NCBI GenBank assembly: GCA_001599595.1
Contig: BCHH01000009.1
Coordinates: forward strand, 174,099 to 238,098
Reading direction: 5' to 3'
DNA from: Beverwykella pulmonaria
Lineage: Eukaryota; Ascomycota; Dothideomycetes; Pleosporales; Melanommataceae
DNA length: 64,000 nt
In this document: in pieces, positions 1 to 12,051 of the stretch
Numbering within the stretch: the stretch's first letter is position 1
Layout of the letters: every line of letters begins with the position of its first letter
Made by a program: the position numbers and the translations under genes
The notes under the pieces: model-generated
The model's database searches: none
Told to the model about the DNA's origin: nothing
What the model saw: the letters and a program-made list of their open reading frames with translations, nothing else

Positions 1-1014
1 GTGATTTGTGCCGTGTATGGGTCGTAGACTACCATATGTGGATCGCGGGTCACTTGAAAGTGCGTTTGAATGTTGTGTTGTATTGATGGCTGTGAATATT
101 GTGGTGATGATGGTCGTAACTGCGGCGCTCCACCAAATATCTTATATACTCTGACATCTACATCATTCCATCTCAAAATCCCACCATTCTTAATTCTTCA
201 GTCACGCCCTCGCGTCGAACCACGCTCGTGGTGTGACGTTCAGCCAACCAATCACACTCCTTGTCGTTCTCGCTCGCTTACGAAACCTCCCGAACATCAC
301 CCCACTGCCTGAGAGATAACCAGTGGATAGCAACAAAACGTGCCATATCAACGTTTTTGCTTGGATGATCGAGTGTTGCACGAGGCTGCGTCGGCAGCCT
401 CCGATGCTTTTTTGAACTTAATCTAAAAATACTGGATTGAGCGGTGCAGTGTTTTCGTGATAATTGCCTGTTGAATGGCGACGACGGGTCACCGTTTCGC
501 CACACCACTGCACACCTAGCGAGAATCAACAAGAGAGAAGTATCCAACAGAAGGAACGCACCACGCAGTGCAGCGCACTTCTATAGGGAAGCAGTGAAAC
601 CTAGGCATAGAGCAAATACCCTTGGGGCGATTCAAACACGCATAACGGGAATATTTTTGCAGACACAGATAGGAATAGCCATGCATATTTCTACTCAAAA
701 CCTTTCTCTATCAATATAAGCATATCAAACTCACTGTGCTGGGTATACTATCCCATCCCCTATTCAATCTCACATGCCAACAAACATAGGAGAGCAGATG
801 CAGGTGGTTGAGAGAAACGCCGCCACACCAATGCTATGCAAATTGTAATGATCAAACCTAGGCAACGCAACGCAAATGCTGGACACACTAATATGAACTA
901 TGAATAGATCTAACAAAGAAAATATAATAAGAGGAAGAGAGTAGCGAAACAGCAGACTAATTATTACACAAATATTGATCTTGTAAGTCTAGGGTACTGT
1001 GTCGCGCTTCAACC
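1..1014. other. intergenic, window edge to ATG2 3' end
   Basis: I see no gene here. The open frames (up to about 90 codons) overlap each other on both strands and show no family motif or splice structure. A CCAATCA box lies near 247, so a promoter for a gene left of the window is possible. The part next to 1014 should hold the ATG2 3' untranslated region. Confidence 0.5.
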
Positions 1015-4000
1015 CTAGTAGGACTTGTATTTCTGCGAGAAAGTCAGTTAAATCAATCACCTGGTAGAACTGAAAGAGTGCCACTTACATCATCGATTTT
1101 CCGCCTACTTCCCTCATCCAATGCATTGCCCACGCCCAGCAGCGCGTTAGACACCGCCTTGGTTGCACCAAGCGCCGGTCTCAACACCACGGTAGGAGCT
1201 CTCCTCGCAATTGCCCGCGCCACCCCCATGCCAGTGCCTTCCTCCATGGCCTCGGTCGGTATGGCTATGATGGCATCTCGAGCAGTGAGTAGGTCGCGCT
1301 CGAGATGTCGTGCTGCAGTCCTCAACCCGGCTCTGACACCTATGGGTTGGTTGGCATAGTTGGACACCGCTCTCGGCTCATCATCGCTGGTATCCGACGG
1401 ATCTACATCGTTCCATTCCTGTAGATTCGATGGGCCGCCTGGCGATGAGCTCTGTGGAGCCAAGAAGTTCTCAGCACCTTCGAGTAAGTTCTGGGTGCCG
1501 ATTGCGACTTTAGCACCTAGCCTCGCAACCTCGGATGTCGTGTTCTTAGCGAAAGCGTATACTCCTTTCTGCAGACTACGAACTATTCGCCCATCTTTCT
1601 TATACTCGCGCATAGGCACAACGACGAGGTCACGGACGCCACTTCCAACATTAACGAGTGGGCGTACGGCTGCCAGACCGGAGAGGACAAATGGGAGTTG
1701 GTTCCGCTTGACATCTGGCATCCAAACATCGTTGAGTGTCTTGTTCAGTTTGTCGAAGCTGGTGATGCCATAAACGATTGCATGCCGAAGAACAATATCT
1801 GCTCCATCAAGGATCAGGAAGTTCATGAACTCTGTGGTGTGACCTGAACGAATACCACGGTAGTCGACACGCTTGGGTTTGTAGTCGAGTTTCAGCTTCA
1901 CAGCCATCACTTCCAGGCGCTGAATGAACGGTTGCTCTGATGGTGTGCTGGCTTCTGGGGCCGAGTCGTCTTTGAATTCGAAGAAGCGTGTGATGAAATC
2001 CAGAGCATCTTGATCGACGTGGAGGCGGAGGGGAAGAACAGTGACTTTAATGACTAACTCTGAAGCAGCGAGTTCAGTGACTGGCTTCACGGTCAACAGC
2101 TCTAGATTGATCATTGGCCTCCCCATCTCGCGTTGGTTCGGCGGGATGAGCGAAGTAACAAACTTTCTCCATGTTGAGGAAGGAATATGATCGTAAATCT
2201 CGAACTCTTGTAGTCGAACGTTGATCGAATTCTGAGTCTCGCCAGAGTTCGGAGGGAATAGTACCAAATCGACAGCAACGCCACTTATCTGGAAGGCAAT
2301 CTTTCTAGCCTTGCTTCTCTCAAGTCTGAGTCGACGCCGATGGGTTTTGGTTGCACTACGCGGCCGAACAGTGGCCCCGGTGCTTCGGGTAGCAGTTGAG
2401 GTTGCGTAACTCCCAGTCTCACTGGCAAGATCGTCTATGTCGTGGTTGATGCGCTTCGCTAATGCGCCCTTTTCGTCTTTTATCGGAACCCCGATCCAAA
2501 CGGAGTTAAACAAGAAGTCAGCTTCGACAAAGTCCTCATCGTCATCTTCCTCTCGAGGTTTCCGTCGTCGCTCTTCAGCACGGGCTTCCACATCATCGAC
2601 AGCTTGGGCAATGATGCCCCGAGTTCTAGGCCAATCATAGCCGTCAAACAAATTCCAGATGATGTTCATGTCCCGCACACGAACTTTGAGAGGTGCATTT
2701 GTAACCTTGAACTCGTTGCTCAACTGATACTGGTTCTTCGTTGAATCCCACTTGCGGGCGGTTCCTTTGTGGTCCGAATCCGAGTCTTTGAAGTAGTTTT
2801 CGTCGAAATCGAAAACTTGTTCGCCTTCAGCGACCTCGTATTGCTCTTGAAAGCTTTCTAAAAGAGCTCGATCACCACGTTGGCGTGTGATTGGTGCGGT
2901 TGCTAGACTTCCAAGGTCATCCTCCCCAAGCATGCTATCACCAAGATCTTCTTCAGAGGGGAGTGACTCTGGGTTGTAGAAACTGCCAACGAATTCCAAG
3001 TTCGCAGGAACCTCATCTGCAACGAAATCAGCATCGTCCTCGAAGTTTTCGTCCTCGATCTTCTCATGAGAGGTGACGGCGTCGCCCGTGAAAGACTCCA
3101 TCATTTGCTGTAGTGGAACCACAGTCCTATACCGTTCAGCGGAACTTGGGGGACTAGGTGGTTGCAGCCCGTTCAGTATGGCAATAAGCGTTTGTGTAGA
3201 ATCTGCGCACGATTCAAGGACGAATAACTCATTCTTGAACTCCACATCAACCTCCTGTGGCTGATCTTTTCCATCTCCAGCAACGTGTACGAGTACTTTC
3301 GCTGCAGAAATGGAGCTAAGAGACACGTATCCACATTCACGGAGTTCGAGGAGATGCCGATTTTCCCACGACGAGCTAGATGTCGATTGCATGTCTTGTC
3401 TCTCTTCGAGGCGAGCAATATCATCAATTGCATGAACCGAAGCCTTCCGAAGTTCGACTGCAACAGATAACTCGTCTTTCTTGATTTGTTTGCCAGCGAA
3501 ATGGGCGTCGGTAAGAACAAACAAGGCCTTGGAAGGAATCTTCCGCGGATTGAGGCCGACAGCGCAACTTCTCAAAAGGAGATCAATGTGAAGTGGCTTT
3601 GTGGTGGTAGGAGAAGGAGATTCTGATGCAGAGCTCTGCCTGCTTAGTGTTTTCAGAGATGACGCACCGGTGATCGTAGCGACAGAGGATGCAAGGCCGA
3701 GAGCAATATCGTCCAATGTTCCATCCTCTGATATCCCCAGCGCTGCCATTACTGTAGACACATGATACTCGGCGCAAAGATTGAACAATTTTGCTTTGAT
3801 GACAGGTTCCATTTCATCACCCACCATTCTAACCATGATCATAGGTAGCTGGTCCTGCGGTCGGAGTTTGATGACTTCATGTATGAGTACTTCTGCATCT
3901 CGAGTGACAGACGCATCGCCGACTTCCGCGGCGAAAAGTGCAGGTACTCCGACATGTGCTAATGAGGCATCATGAAGGGAGATTGACATATCGCCAAGCC

Positions 4001-7000
4001 GTTCATTAACCACAAAGCTGGCATCGAACTGCTGAATGGTTACGAGTGTGAGAAGCCCAGGCCGATCATCGTCCGGAAGGTACTTTGTGACTTTGGACAG
4101 CCTGGCTATTTCTGCACCAAGAGCATCGAAGGTTTGCAGTTGGGCGAGATCAGACACACGTATCCCGACACTTGCGACTTCAGCCCGGAGTACGGATCCC
4201 TTTCGACGCTGCCGTAGCAAGGTTTCGATGAGAATATCTTCGTCGTTCTCATACGGGTCCTTGGAAGGAGTAATCATGGAGATCAACCTCGTCAAATCCA
4301 CTTCTTCTGGAGTAAATAGAAAATTGACTGTGGTGCCTCTAATTTCCACCATAAGCGGTGCCCCAACCTGAGAAGCTTCCACATATGGGCCTGATAGCTG
4401 AACTTCCGATACCTTCAGCCGGAGATTGCTCTCCCGAACCGCAACCCTGACGGAGGTTGTCTGTAGTTGCACAGCGCAGCTTTTCCCTCTCAATATAAAA
4501 GAGACTTCTCCAAATTGTATGTGAATTTTGGGCATACCAAGAGGAGCGGTTGCTGGAGGTGGGGTTGGATGATCTCCAAAATGAACTCCGCGTGATCGCG
4601 GTGGCGCTGGGGAAATTATGGGGCTACTGATAGTGTTGTTTGAATTGATAGAGTTGCCAAGTTCCAGAACCCCACTAAAACCACCAAAGGAGCTCAATGC
4701 GTCGTCAAGCTTTTGCAGGTCGAAAGTAATCTTTACAGGCCGTGTGACAACTGTAACTCGACGGTCTTTTGCTTGCTCGAAATCGATTTCAATGTCGTTG
4801 TTCAATTGCTCTGGAAGGTTACTGACAGAGCGTCTTGACTTCAGTTTCGAACTATGGAAGGAAATGATGTCCTGATCTAGAGAAGAGAGGGCAAATTTGC
4901 CAATCTGCAGTTTTGCACGGGGACCTTGTACTGCGCTCTGACTCGCTGCCTTGATTGAGGAAAGATTGATCTTGATGATAGCATCAAGAGGATTCGAGTC
5001 AAGTGTGATCCGTGAGAAATTCCCAGCCAACATCGACTCGGTCATGAGGCGATCCAGCCAAGCACAACTGATTTGCTTGACAGAAAAATCAATGCTAATG
5101 TGAGTATCTGTTGGCGTATCTTGCGTCTTTGACTCCTTTGTTTCGGTGGCGGGTGCACCAGTCAGAGCCTTCAGTAGTCTATCAATTATCTGGAACATTA
5201 TGCGGCCAGTGGAGAGATCGATATGGCCCACGACCAATCCAACTTCCACACTGACTGTAGCCGAGGGATGTTTCTTGGGTTCCACTGGGCTTTTCTCTAT
5301 GCGCGGCGATTTCAAGTTTGGACGTTTCTTCGAATACTCGGATATGTCAACAGATCCTTTTCTCCGAGACGATTTCGAATGTGCATAATTAGAGAATGAG
5401 CCTGGCATTTCCTGGAATATGGAATCTTCGCCAAGGTTTGGGGGTCTGAAGTCCAGTCCAGAGTCTTCTGACGTTGGTTCGGCCGTTTGCACGCTGGATT
5501 GCTCTTCGCTCAGTCCAAGAGGAAACCATATAGTAAGTTCGTCAACTTTCAAGAAAAGCTTGGCAAGTTTGGGCTGGGAATCGCCATCATCGAGTTTAAG
5601 GTCGCTAACAGAAGCCGGTTTCTGTTGCTCCTGTGGAGATGAAAACGCACTTTGTCGGCTTCCAGGACGCGGTGTAGTACATCCGTCATCGGCCTCTGGA
5701 ACGACGCCGAGAATGCTTCCCGCAACCATAGATGCGGGAATCGGCACTGAAGCATCGGATGCTGAATCTTGACTCGAACTAGACGCAGAGTCCCAGCCTC
5801 CAGGGATGACTGGACGGTGGCCAGAATCCGAAGGCGCTGCACTCATCGCACTCATGTACATACTTTCTGCCTCGTCGTGTGTAAAAAGTTTGGATTCGGC
5901 CAGATCCTCCTCAGGGGGAGGGGAAGGGGCACTGGTGCTCCTGACAGGACTCTCTTGTTCTTCGAGGGCGTGGTGTACTGCAGCATCCAGATTGTCTGTT
6001 GAAGGAGCGAGCTGGTCGGAAGTCGTGGATTGTTCGAGTGTTTGGTCATTGTGCAGAGAATCCACAGGATTCGCAAGCGCGGAGGAGGTGAGAAACCCCG
6101 ATTCAGACGGCTCAGACACAAGTGGCAAGTGCTCCGATACACGGCTCGAACTTGTTCCATCAACTCCCCCCTGTTCTGTGTGTCTCGTAGTCATTTGCGT
6201 GTTTGGGGTTTCGTCCATTTTTGAATTGAACATGCCGTGCTCTAGACCGTAGTCCAGCATTCCTTCGTCATCGTACAAGATACTGCTTGCACTCATTTCT
6301 TGTGGTGGAAGAGAATGCCGAGATTGAGCGAAGGAGTTGCTCATGTAACTTCTGTCTAGACCGTCATTCGAAGCAGCATCGGCAAATCGATCCTCGTCGG
6401 TGGTGAGGATGGAAGATTCAAGCCGATGATCCGTGGGAGGAGGAGGTGGCACCGGGTGTGGATTTATCTCTTCGTGCAGGTCGGGAATGGAGGCTTGGAT
6501 AGAGGCAATATCTTCCTCCGGGACATGAACGGCTTCATGAGTGGAAGAAATTTGGCTAGCCGAAGGTTCGCTCTGGGACTTATGGCTGGAAGATACCTCA
6601 GAGCGAGTGTCTGCCGGCGATGACGGTCTTGAGACCCGTGACATGGACGCGAAGTTATCTGCATCTGAAATCAGTCGAGCGCAGATATTCTCGACCCGCA
6701 TTCGACGCTTTCCGAGTTTGGATGCTGGGTCTTCCGCAGGAGTTGGGGAGGTAATATCAACTCGAGGATCCTGAGCAGTCACGGAGTCAATCGCCATGCG
6801 ATCGACGTGGAAGTTGAGCGAAACTGAAGCTATCTCATTGTCGTTGGTTGCGTCCGAGGGCTCTGAGGGGAACTGATCTTCCACTATGATATCGATGTTG
6901 CTTGCGATAATCTGCAGTCGGTCCAGTGCCGTATTCAAGATGTTTCGCAGATACGCAGGAAGAGCCAGAGGCGTCCCCATTCCTGCTGCACTTTCCTCTT

Positions 7001-7658
7001 CATCACTCGAACTGACCGAGTCTTGCAGGTTCTCGGATTGTGAATTCAATGCTTCCTCTAGCTCCCTGATTTCTTCATCCGGCTCTTCCCTAATGAATGA
7101 CTCTGCCAGATCATCCACTGTAGGTATATGTTCCTCATCTGCATCCGATGAACTGCCACTATCGTTATCCGCGGAGGGTGGTGGAGAGGATCGTCGGCGT
7201 CGAGGTGACCGAGGTCGCGCTCGAGACTGTGGTGACCGGGGACCATCATTTCGGGGCTTTGATTCTGCAGATTCTGCATCTTCTGCCAATCTCGCATGGA
7301 TCTGCACTCCATCCACCTCTATGATAATCCGGGGAACGCCGAAATCGAGAACGAATGTAACGCGCAGTAACGATGCTTTGGCCTTGGATAGATGGATTTC
7401 AGGAGGGAGCTTTATGTGGAGTAATGTTATCAGCTTCTATAGGATTCAGCGTTAGCATATACGAAGACAGCAGCAAGGCGCTGAAGAAAAACTTGCCTTT
7501 ACGTGCAGGCCGACATCACGGACTTCGAGCGTCGTCTTCTTGCCAACATCGACACTGACGAAGTCGGCGGGGTCCTTGTCTAGAATGTCAATATGCCGCA
7601 GTCCAAAAAGCAGAAGCCTTTTGCCGATCGAGGAGGATATCGTGGAAAGGAACGCCAT
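1015..7658 (-). CDS. ATG2: autophagy-related protein 2 (lipid-transfer protein)
   Basis: Exons on the minus strand are 7658-7497, 7436-1089 and 1032-1015, giving about 2175 residues, the usual size for fungal ATG2. ATG2 is a rod-shaped bridge that moves phospholipid from ER exit sites to the growing phagophore, working with ATG18 and ATG9. The N-terminus (MAFLSTISSSIGKRLL, then DVGLHVK joined to KLITLLHIKLPP) matches the chorein-type lipid-transfer entry of the family. The central part is acidic and Ser-rich. The segment NIIWNLFDGYDWPRTRG is the conserved ATG2 CAD-region motif, and the C-terminal block around LDGADIVLRHAIVYG is the ATG_C region. The first intron has a GC donor (AAG|GCAAGT) with branch site TGCTAAC. 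The last exon encodes only KYKSY and a stop, resembling the basic KYK-type end of other fungal ATG2 proteins. It lies head-to-head with the adenosine deaminase gene. Confidence 0.95.
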
Positions 7659-8248
7659 GGCGGACGGGTTGGGGTGGGGAGGAGGCGGTGTATGGTAGGC
7701 AAGTCGAGCGCCTACCGCCGTGGTGAGGTAGGCTCCATGGATGATAGTAGCCCCGGGAACGGAGAGTGAGGGCGAGGGCCCAGTGAAAGCTCCTACGCGT
7801 GGTTCACGATGCGGTAGAGTAGCGAGGTGTGTACTGGGTGCGGGCTGTCTCACGTTTTGCGGCTCGTGCCTATGTCCAAGGGGAATGGAGGCAGCTGAGA
7901 GGGCTTGTGTAGTGATAAGGAGATGGAATCGAGCGCAGGTGTGGCAAGCATTCACTCGTGGAGGAAGTCTGTCACGGGGACCGGTAGGAGAGAGCTAGGG
8001 TCTGGTTGCGTTTGTGAACAGCCTGGTGACGGGATACGCTCGAAGGCGGCAGTCGTGCAACATCAGGTAGCGCCCCGCTCGGATGTGTTATCGATAAGCT
8101 TTACCGGCTCGGGCGAGGCGGGCTTACGTTAGCAACGTAGCTACCTACACTGAGGACGGCAGGCGCATTCACGTCCAAACACACATCTTTATCTCCTCTT
8201 GAGCTTTCGAGATTGTCCTGTGTGTGCGGCTCTCGAGGTATAGACAAG
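7659..8248. promoter_or_regulatory. shared divergent promoter ATG2 / adenosine deaminase
   Basis: This 590-bp region separates two start codons that point away from each other, so it must contain both promoters and 5' leaders. I see no clear TATA box or CCAAT box and no convincing additional gene. Confidence 0.5.
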
Positions 8249-10079
8249 ATGGCATCAGACGTCGCTGCAAATGATGCAGACTGGGAGCAAGCCGAGGGCG
8301 TTCCCAGTCTCAGTGACCCGTTCATCCAAAAGTACTTCTCTGGACGAGATGCCTTGGTCGAGCACGAGAAAAGGCAGCGAAGTGGTTGGTGAATCAGCAC
8401 AGCACGGCAAGAACTGGTCTGACCACATTCAGACCGCGTTTTCCGCGAGAACCTCTCGCCCATGGCCGCCGAAGCCTGCGCCATTGTCGACCAGATCCGC
8501 TTTGAGGAGCAGCAAACCCTCTGGACGAAGGACTATGAGGACACTCTCGTGCATCAGCATGTAGATGTCTTTCCCGGGATGATGTTTTCGCTTGCCAAGG
8601 ACCGAATGGAGAAGAGCAAACTGTGGAAAATTGTGAGCAAGATGCCCAAGGGAGCGCTGCTGCACTGCCATCTTGAGGCTATGGTGGACCTGGACTGGGC
8701 GCTGGAAGAGGCGTTTGCGCTAGAAGGTGTTTGCATTACGAGTGATGGACCGTTAGCATCGCCTGAAGCGAGGCTAAAGACGGCATTCTCCTTCACATAC
8801 TCGAGGACTAGAAACGAGGCCTCGATCTGGGGCGAAAATTATGCTCCAGGCACACCCATACCACTTACAGAGGCCGCTGACAGCTTCTCGGATGGGGGAC
8901 GAAAAGGCTTCGTTGAATGGGTACGATCGCGGGTTACGATCACCTCGGAAGAGCACCTCAAACACCATGAGGGACCAAACGAAGCGTGGCGAAAATTCAT
9001 GTCCTGCTTCCCAATCTTAGGATCGTTAATCTACTACGAACCTATCTACCGGAAGTTTGTCCGGAAGATGTGCAAGCAGCTGCTCGATGACGGAGTCAAC
9101 TATGTGGACATGCGGTCGGCATTCTATACTCCTTACCGGTGTGCGAGGCAAGATGAGTTCGACAAAGATCATTTCAACATGCTGGAGCACATGGAGGCCG
9201 AAATCAAGAGGTTCCAAAGGTCGGAAGAGGGTAAAGGGTTCTGGGGCGCACGCATGATTTGGACTACTATTCGCGCGTTCGATAAGCGAGCAGTGATTGA
9301 AAGTAGGTAATGGCTTTCCTTAATTCCACAAAAACCACCCGCTCACAACCTCTCTAGGCATGAAACAGTGCATCGAAATGAAGCTCGAATTCCCCAACCT
9401 AATAGCAGGATACGACCTCGTCGGGCAAGAAGATCTCGGCCGGCCCCTCCAAGACCTCGCACCCGAACTCTTCTGGTTCCGCAAGAAGTGCGCCGAATCT
9501 GGCGTCGACATCCCGTTCTTCTTCCACGCGGGCGAAACCCTAGGCGACGGCGACTCGACCGACGAGAATCTCTTCGATGCCATCCTCCTCGGCACCCGCC
9601 GCATCGGCCACGGCTTCAGTCTATACAAACACCCGCTCCTCATCGACATGGTGAAGGAGAAACGTATTTTGGTTGAGAGCTGCCCGGTGTCGAATGAGGT
9701 GCTAAGGCTTTGCGGGAGTGTCATGTCGCATCCGCTTCCTGCGCTGCTCGCGCGCGGTGTGCCGTGCTCGTTGTGTAACGATGACCCGACCATCCTTGGC
9801 CAGGGCGCAATGGGCATGTCGCATGACTTCTGGCAGGCTCTGCAGGGTTGGCAGAATCTGGGTTTGGCAGGACTTGGCTCGTTGGCGGAGAACAGTGTTA
9901 GATGGGCTAGCTTTGAAGATTATACCGCAAAGGAGTGGGTGCAGGATGTGAAGGAAGGGACAATGGGGAAAGGCATGAGGGCAGAGAGGCTGAAGGAGTG
10001 GATTGGGAAATGGGAAAAGTTTTGCACGTGGGTGGTGGATGAGTTTGGGGTTGACGAGAATTTGGATCCCGCGGAGTGA
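8249..10079 (+). CDS. CECR1/ADGF-family adenosine deaminase
   Basis: Exons are 8249-8384, 8433-9302 and 9358-10079, giving 575 residues. The family hydrolyses adenosine or deoxyadenosine to (deoxy)inosine and ammonia with one zinc. Visible motifs are the metal-binding HCH in GALLHCHLEAMVDL, the substrate-pocket FFFHAGET, the IGHGFSL histidine, VESCPVSNEVLR, and the aspartates of CNDDPTI. Splicing at AGTG|GTTGGT restores the usual QRSD-VFRENLSPMAAEAC stretch, and GAAA|GTAGGT restores IESMKQCIEMK. Unlike animal ADGF/CECR1 proteins there is no signal peptide (MASDVAANDADWEQ), so the enzyme is probably intracellular. A 37-bp tandem duplication follows in the 3' flank. I am sure of the family but not of the substrate preference. 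Confidence 0.93.
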
Positions 10080-10262
10080 GGGACAGCGGTGCATGAGTGG
10101 TTAGGGAAAGAGTGTTCAACAACAGCATCTTCTGTGGCTGCTCAACCAGCATGTCAATATATACCAAATTCATCTTTGCTTGGCTCGCGCTGGGGTGAAC
10201 TAATGGGAGAGAGACAAATAGTTAATTACTTATACGGGGTAGGTGAGAGGTTTGGAGCTTTA

Positions 10263-10336
10263 CAAGACGTGAAATGGCAAGATGTACAAAGAATTTATGC
10301 AAGACGTGAAATGGCAAGATGTACAAAGAATTTATG
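10263..10336. repeat. perfect 37-bp tandem duplication
   Basis: Two identical 37-bp copies, 10263-10299 and 10300-10336, each starting CAAGACGTGAAATGG and ending AATTTATG. They lie about 190 bp past the adenosine deaminase stop codon and are probably in its 3' untranslated region. The lack of any mismatch points to a recent event, or to an assembly artefact. Confidence 0.9.
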
Positions 10337-10697
10337 AGGAGAAAACTGTAGCTCTGTATCCTGGGTGATCAGGAGAAGCGGTGCGAGTACACTTGAAACA
10401 TACGAACATTCTAATCCGGCTGCTCTTTGCTATAATCCCGAAATAGCTGCCGTCGCTAGGACATCGTCACAAAACCCCTCCACAATGTTATCCATTCCTG
10501 AGACCGCAAGGCGCAATAATGAACAAGGCAGACACACGATAAATGCTGAGAGAGAAGAGCATATAAGATTATCTAAATCCTTCCCGGAGTGCAAGTGCTT
10601 GTACATTTTATACAAGTGTAAGAAGGTAGAGAATACAGAAATATAATTGAAGAAAAGATGATACTAGGTATACCAATGCCAGGGCACTTGGTGCTAA

Positions 10698-10731
10698 ATA
10701 AAAAAAAGGAGGTGGGGGGGGGGGGTGTTCA
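10698..10731. repeat. A-run and G-run low-complexity tract
   Basis: An A-rich run (AAATAAAAAAAAGGAGG) passes directly into an uninterrupted G homopolymer of more than ten bases, then TGTTCAC. Such tracts are prone to sequencing error and slippage. Confidence 0.8.
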
Positions 10732-10843
10732 CACCTGAGCGCCTGATCCATATCATCTGCATCATTCTTTTAAGGAACCGATGTCAACATTGTCCTTCTT
10801 CTCTTACACTTGCATGCACCCTTCCACACCCTCTCGATGCCAC

Positions 10844-11299
10844 TCAAATACCCCAAACCGTCTCCCCATAATACCTCCCGTACGCCTTTATCCAAAACGC
10901 CCTGAACATCCTCACCCTCTCTTCCATGTCCTTGAAGAACTCCTCAGACGCCTCCTCATCCGAGGAAAAGAACTTGTGCTGTATGACTTTGAACCAGAAT
11001 GTGCATTCGAGAGCGCCGAGGATGCCGAGAGCGCCTAAAACGGTGTAGCGCGCGGGTCGGTTCACGCCGCGGAGGAGGTGGAGGATGTTGAGGGTTGGGG
11101 TCTCTGGGAGAGCAGCCGGCTTGGCTGGAAGCGTGGGTGTTGGATTCTTGAGGGTAGAGTGGAGGTGGCTGAACGTGTGGGAGAGTGGGGATTTGGATCG
11201 GCGTGGTTGGGTACATTTTGGCTGGAGTGAAGTAGGACTTGATGGTGGTGTTCTTGGTGTGGAAGTGGCTGCTCGTGATATGATTCGTGCATGCAGCAT
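10844..11299 (-). CDS. small single-pass membrane protein, probably mitochondrial
   Basis: An intronless frame of 151 residues; I recognise no named family. The N-terminus (MLHARIISRAATSTPR) is Arg-, Ser- and Thr-rich with no acidic residue, as in a mitochondrial presequence. A Pro/Ser-rich linker follows, then one hydrophobic segment at about residues 84-104 (RYTVLGALGILGALECTFW). The C-terminal tail is charged (SSDEEASEEFFKDMEERV) and ends in an aromatic/basic stretch. One helix plus a presequence would suit a small inner-membrane or assembly-factor protein, but that is inference. It is convergent with the adenosine deaminase gene. Confidence 0.7.
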   Translation of the reverse strand: MLHARIISRAATSTPRTPPSSPTSLQPKCTQPRRSKSPLSHTFSHLHSTLKNPTPTLPAKPAALPETPTLNILHLLRGVNRPARYTVLGALGILGALECTFWFKVIQHKFFSSDEEASEEFFKDMEERVRMFRAFWIKAYGRYYGETVWGI

Positions 11300-12051
11300 G
11301 ATGATTTTCTTTTCGGGGTCGATGAATGAAAATGAGAGAACTTCAAATGATATTTGTGATGACTGGCAGAAGAAAATGATTCAAAATAAAAAAGGCAAGA
11401 AGCACCCACAAACTCATATATATATACACACACATTTGTTCGCCGTATCATTCACTGCCTGAGCGATGTTGCTCGGGTTAGACCGCCAAGCCGTCTTCCC
11501 CAAAAGGGCGACAGATTGCGAGATTCATCGCCTGCACAGCGCAATTTCGGGGGCTTTCGTGAGCGTCGGCGGCGGCGATACTTGCACGTCCGTTCTTGCA
11601 CGGCCGGTGAGGTCATCGTAGCAGCCGCCACAGGCTGGCTGGCGCTGCCTCGATCAGCATGTCAACGAGCAGTGAGGTGCGAACACATGTCGCACGACCG
11701 AAACAGAGGCGAAGTGTGAACTCATGGCGAGTGGTGGGGAGGAGCGAAACGAAATAGGGTGGCCGGTCCATGCTAGCCTTGCTTGCAGGGATCAAGACCT
11801 GATCCAAAGATGCGCCTCGCCGTTGCACGGCCAGGCACGCTTGAAGACCACGCGCCGGCATAGTCAACAGTAGGAGTGCAGCTCCCAACAGACCCCCTCA
11901 CTCAACCACCCTTCGACCCCCTCTTTCAAACGTTCCACATAATACGCAGCACTCGCCCTCCGAGCATGTACACTATTAGCGACATCGTATTGCGAGCATC
12001 CAGTCCATCTTCCGGTGCCGTGCGTGTTGTCGCGCCCCCGCAGCGGTACAC
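11300..12051. other. divergent intergenic region with TA/CA microsatellite
   Basis: Upstream of two divergent genes. An alternating (TA)n(CA)n tract lies at about 11416-11436. The stretch 11880-11960 is pyrimidine-rich, as in fungal 5' leaders. No gene is seen. Confidence 0.5.

Larger units (their letters stand above)
10080..10843. other. intergenic between convergent genes
   Basis: The 3' flanks of two convergent genes. It contains a perfect tandem duplication (10263-10336) and a low-complexity A-run followed by a G-run around 10698-10731. No gene is seen. Confidence 0.5.

Noticed and set aside
6886..7455. 189-codon plus-strand frame over the ATG2 5' part
   Set aside because: Ser/Arg-rich complement of the acidic ATG2 N-terminal region; a shadow of a certain gene.
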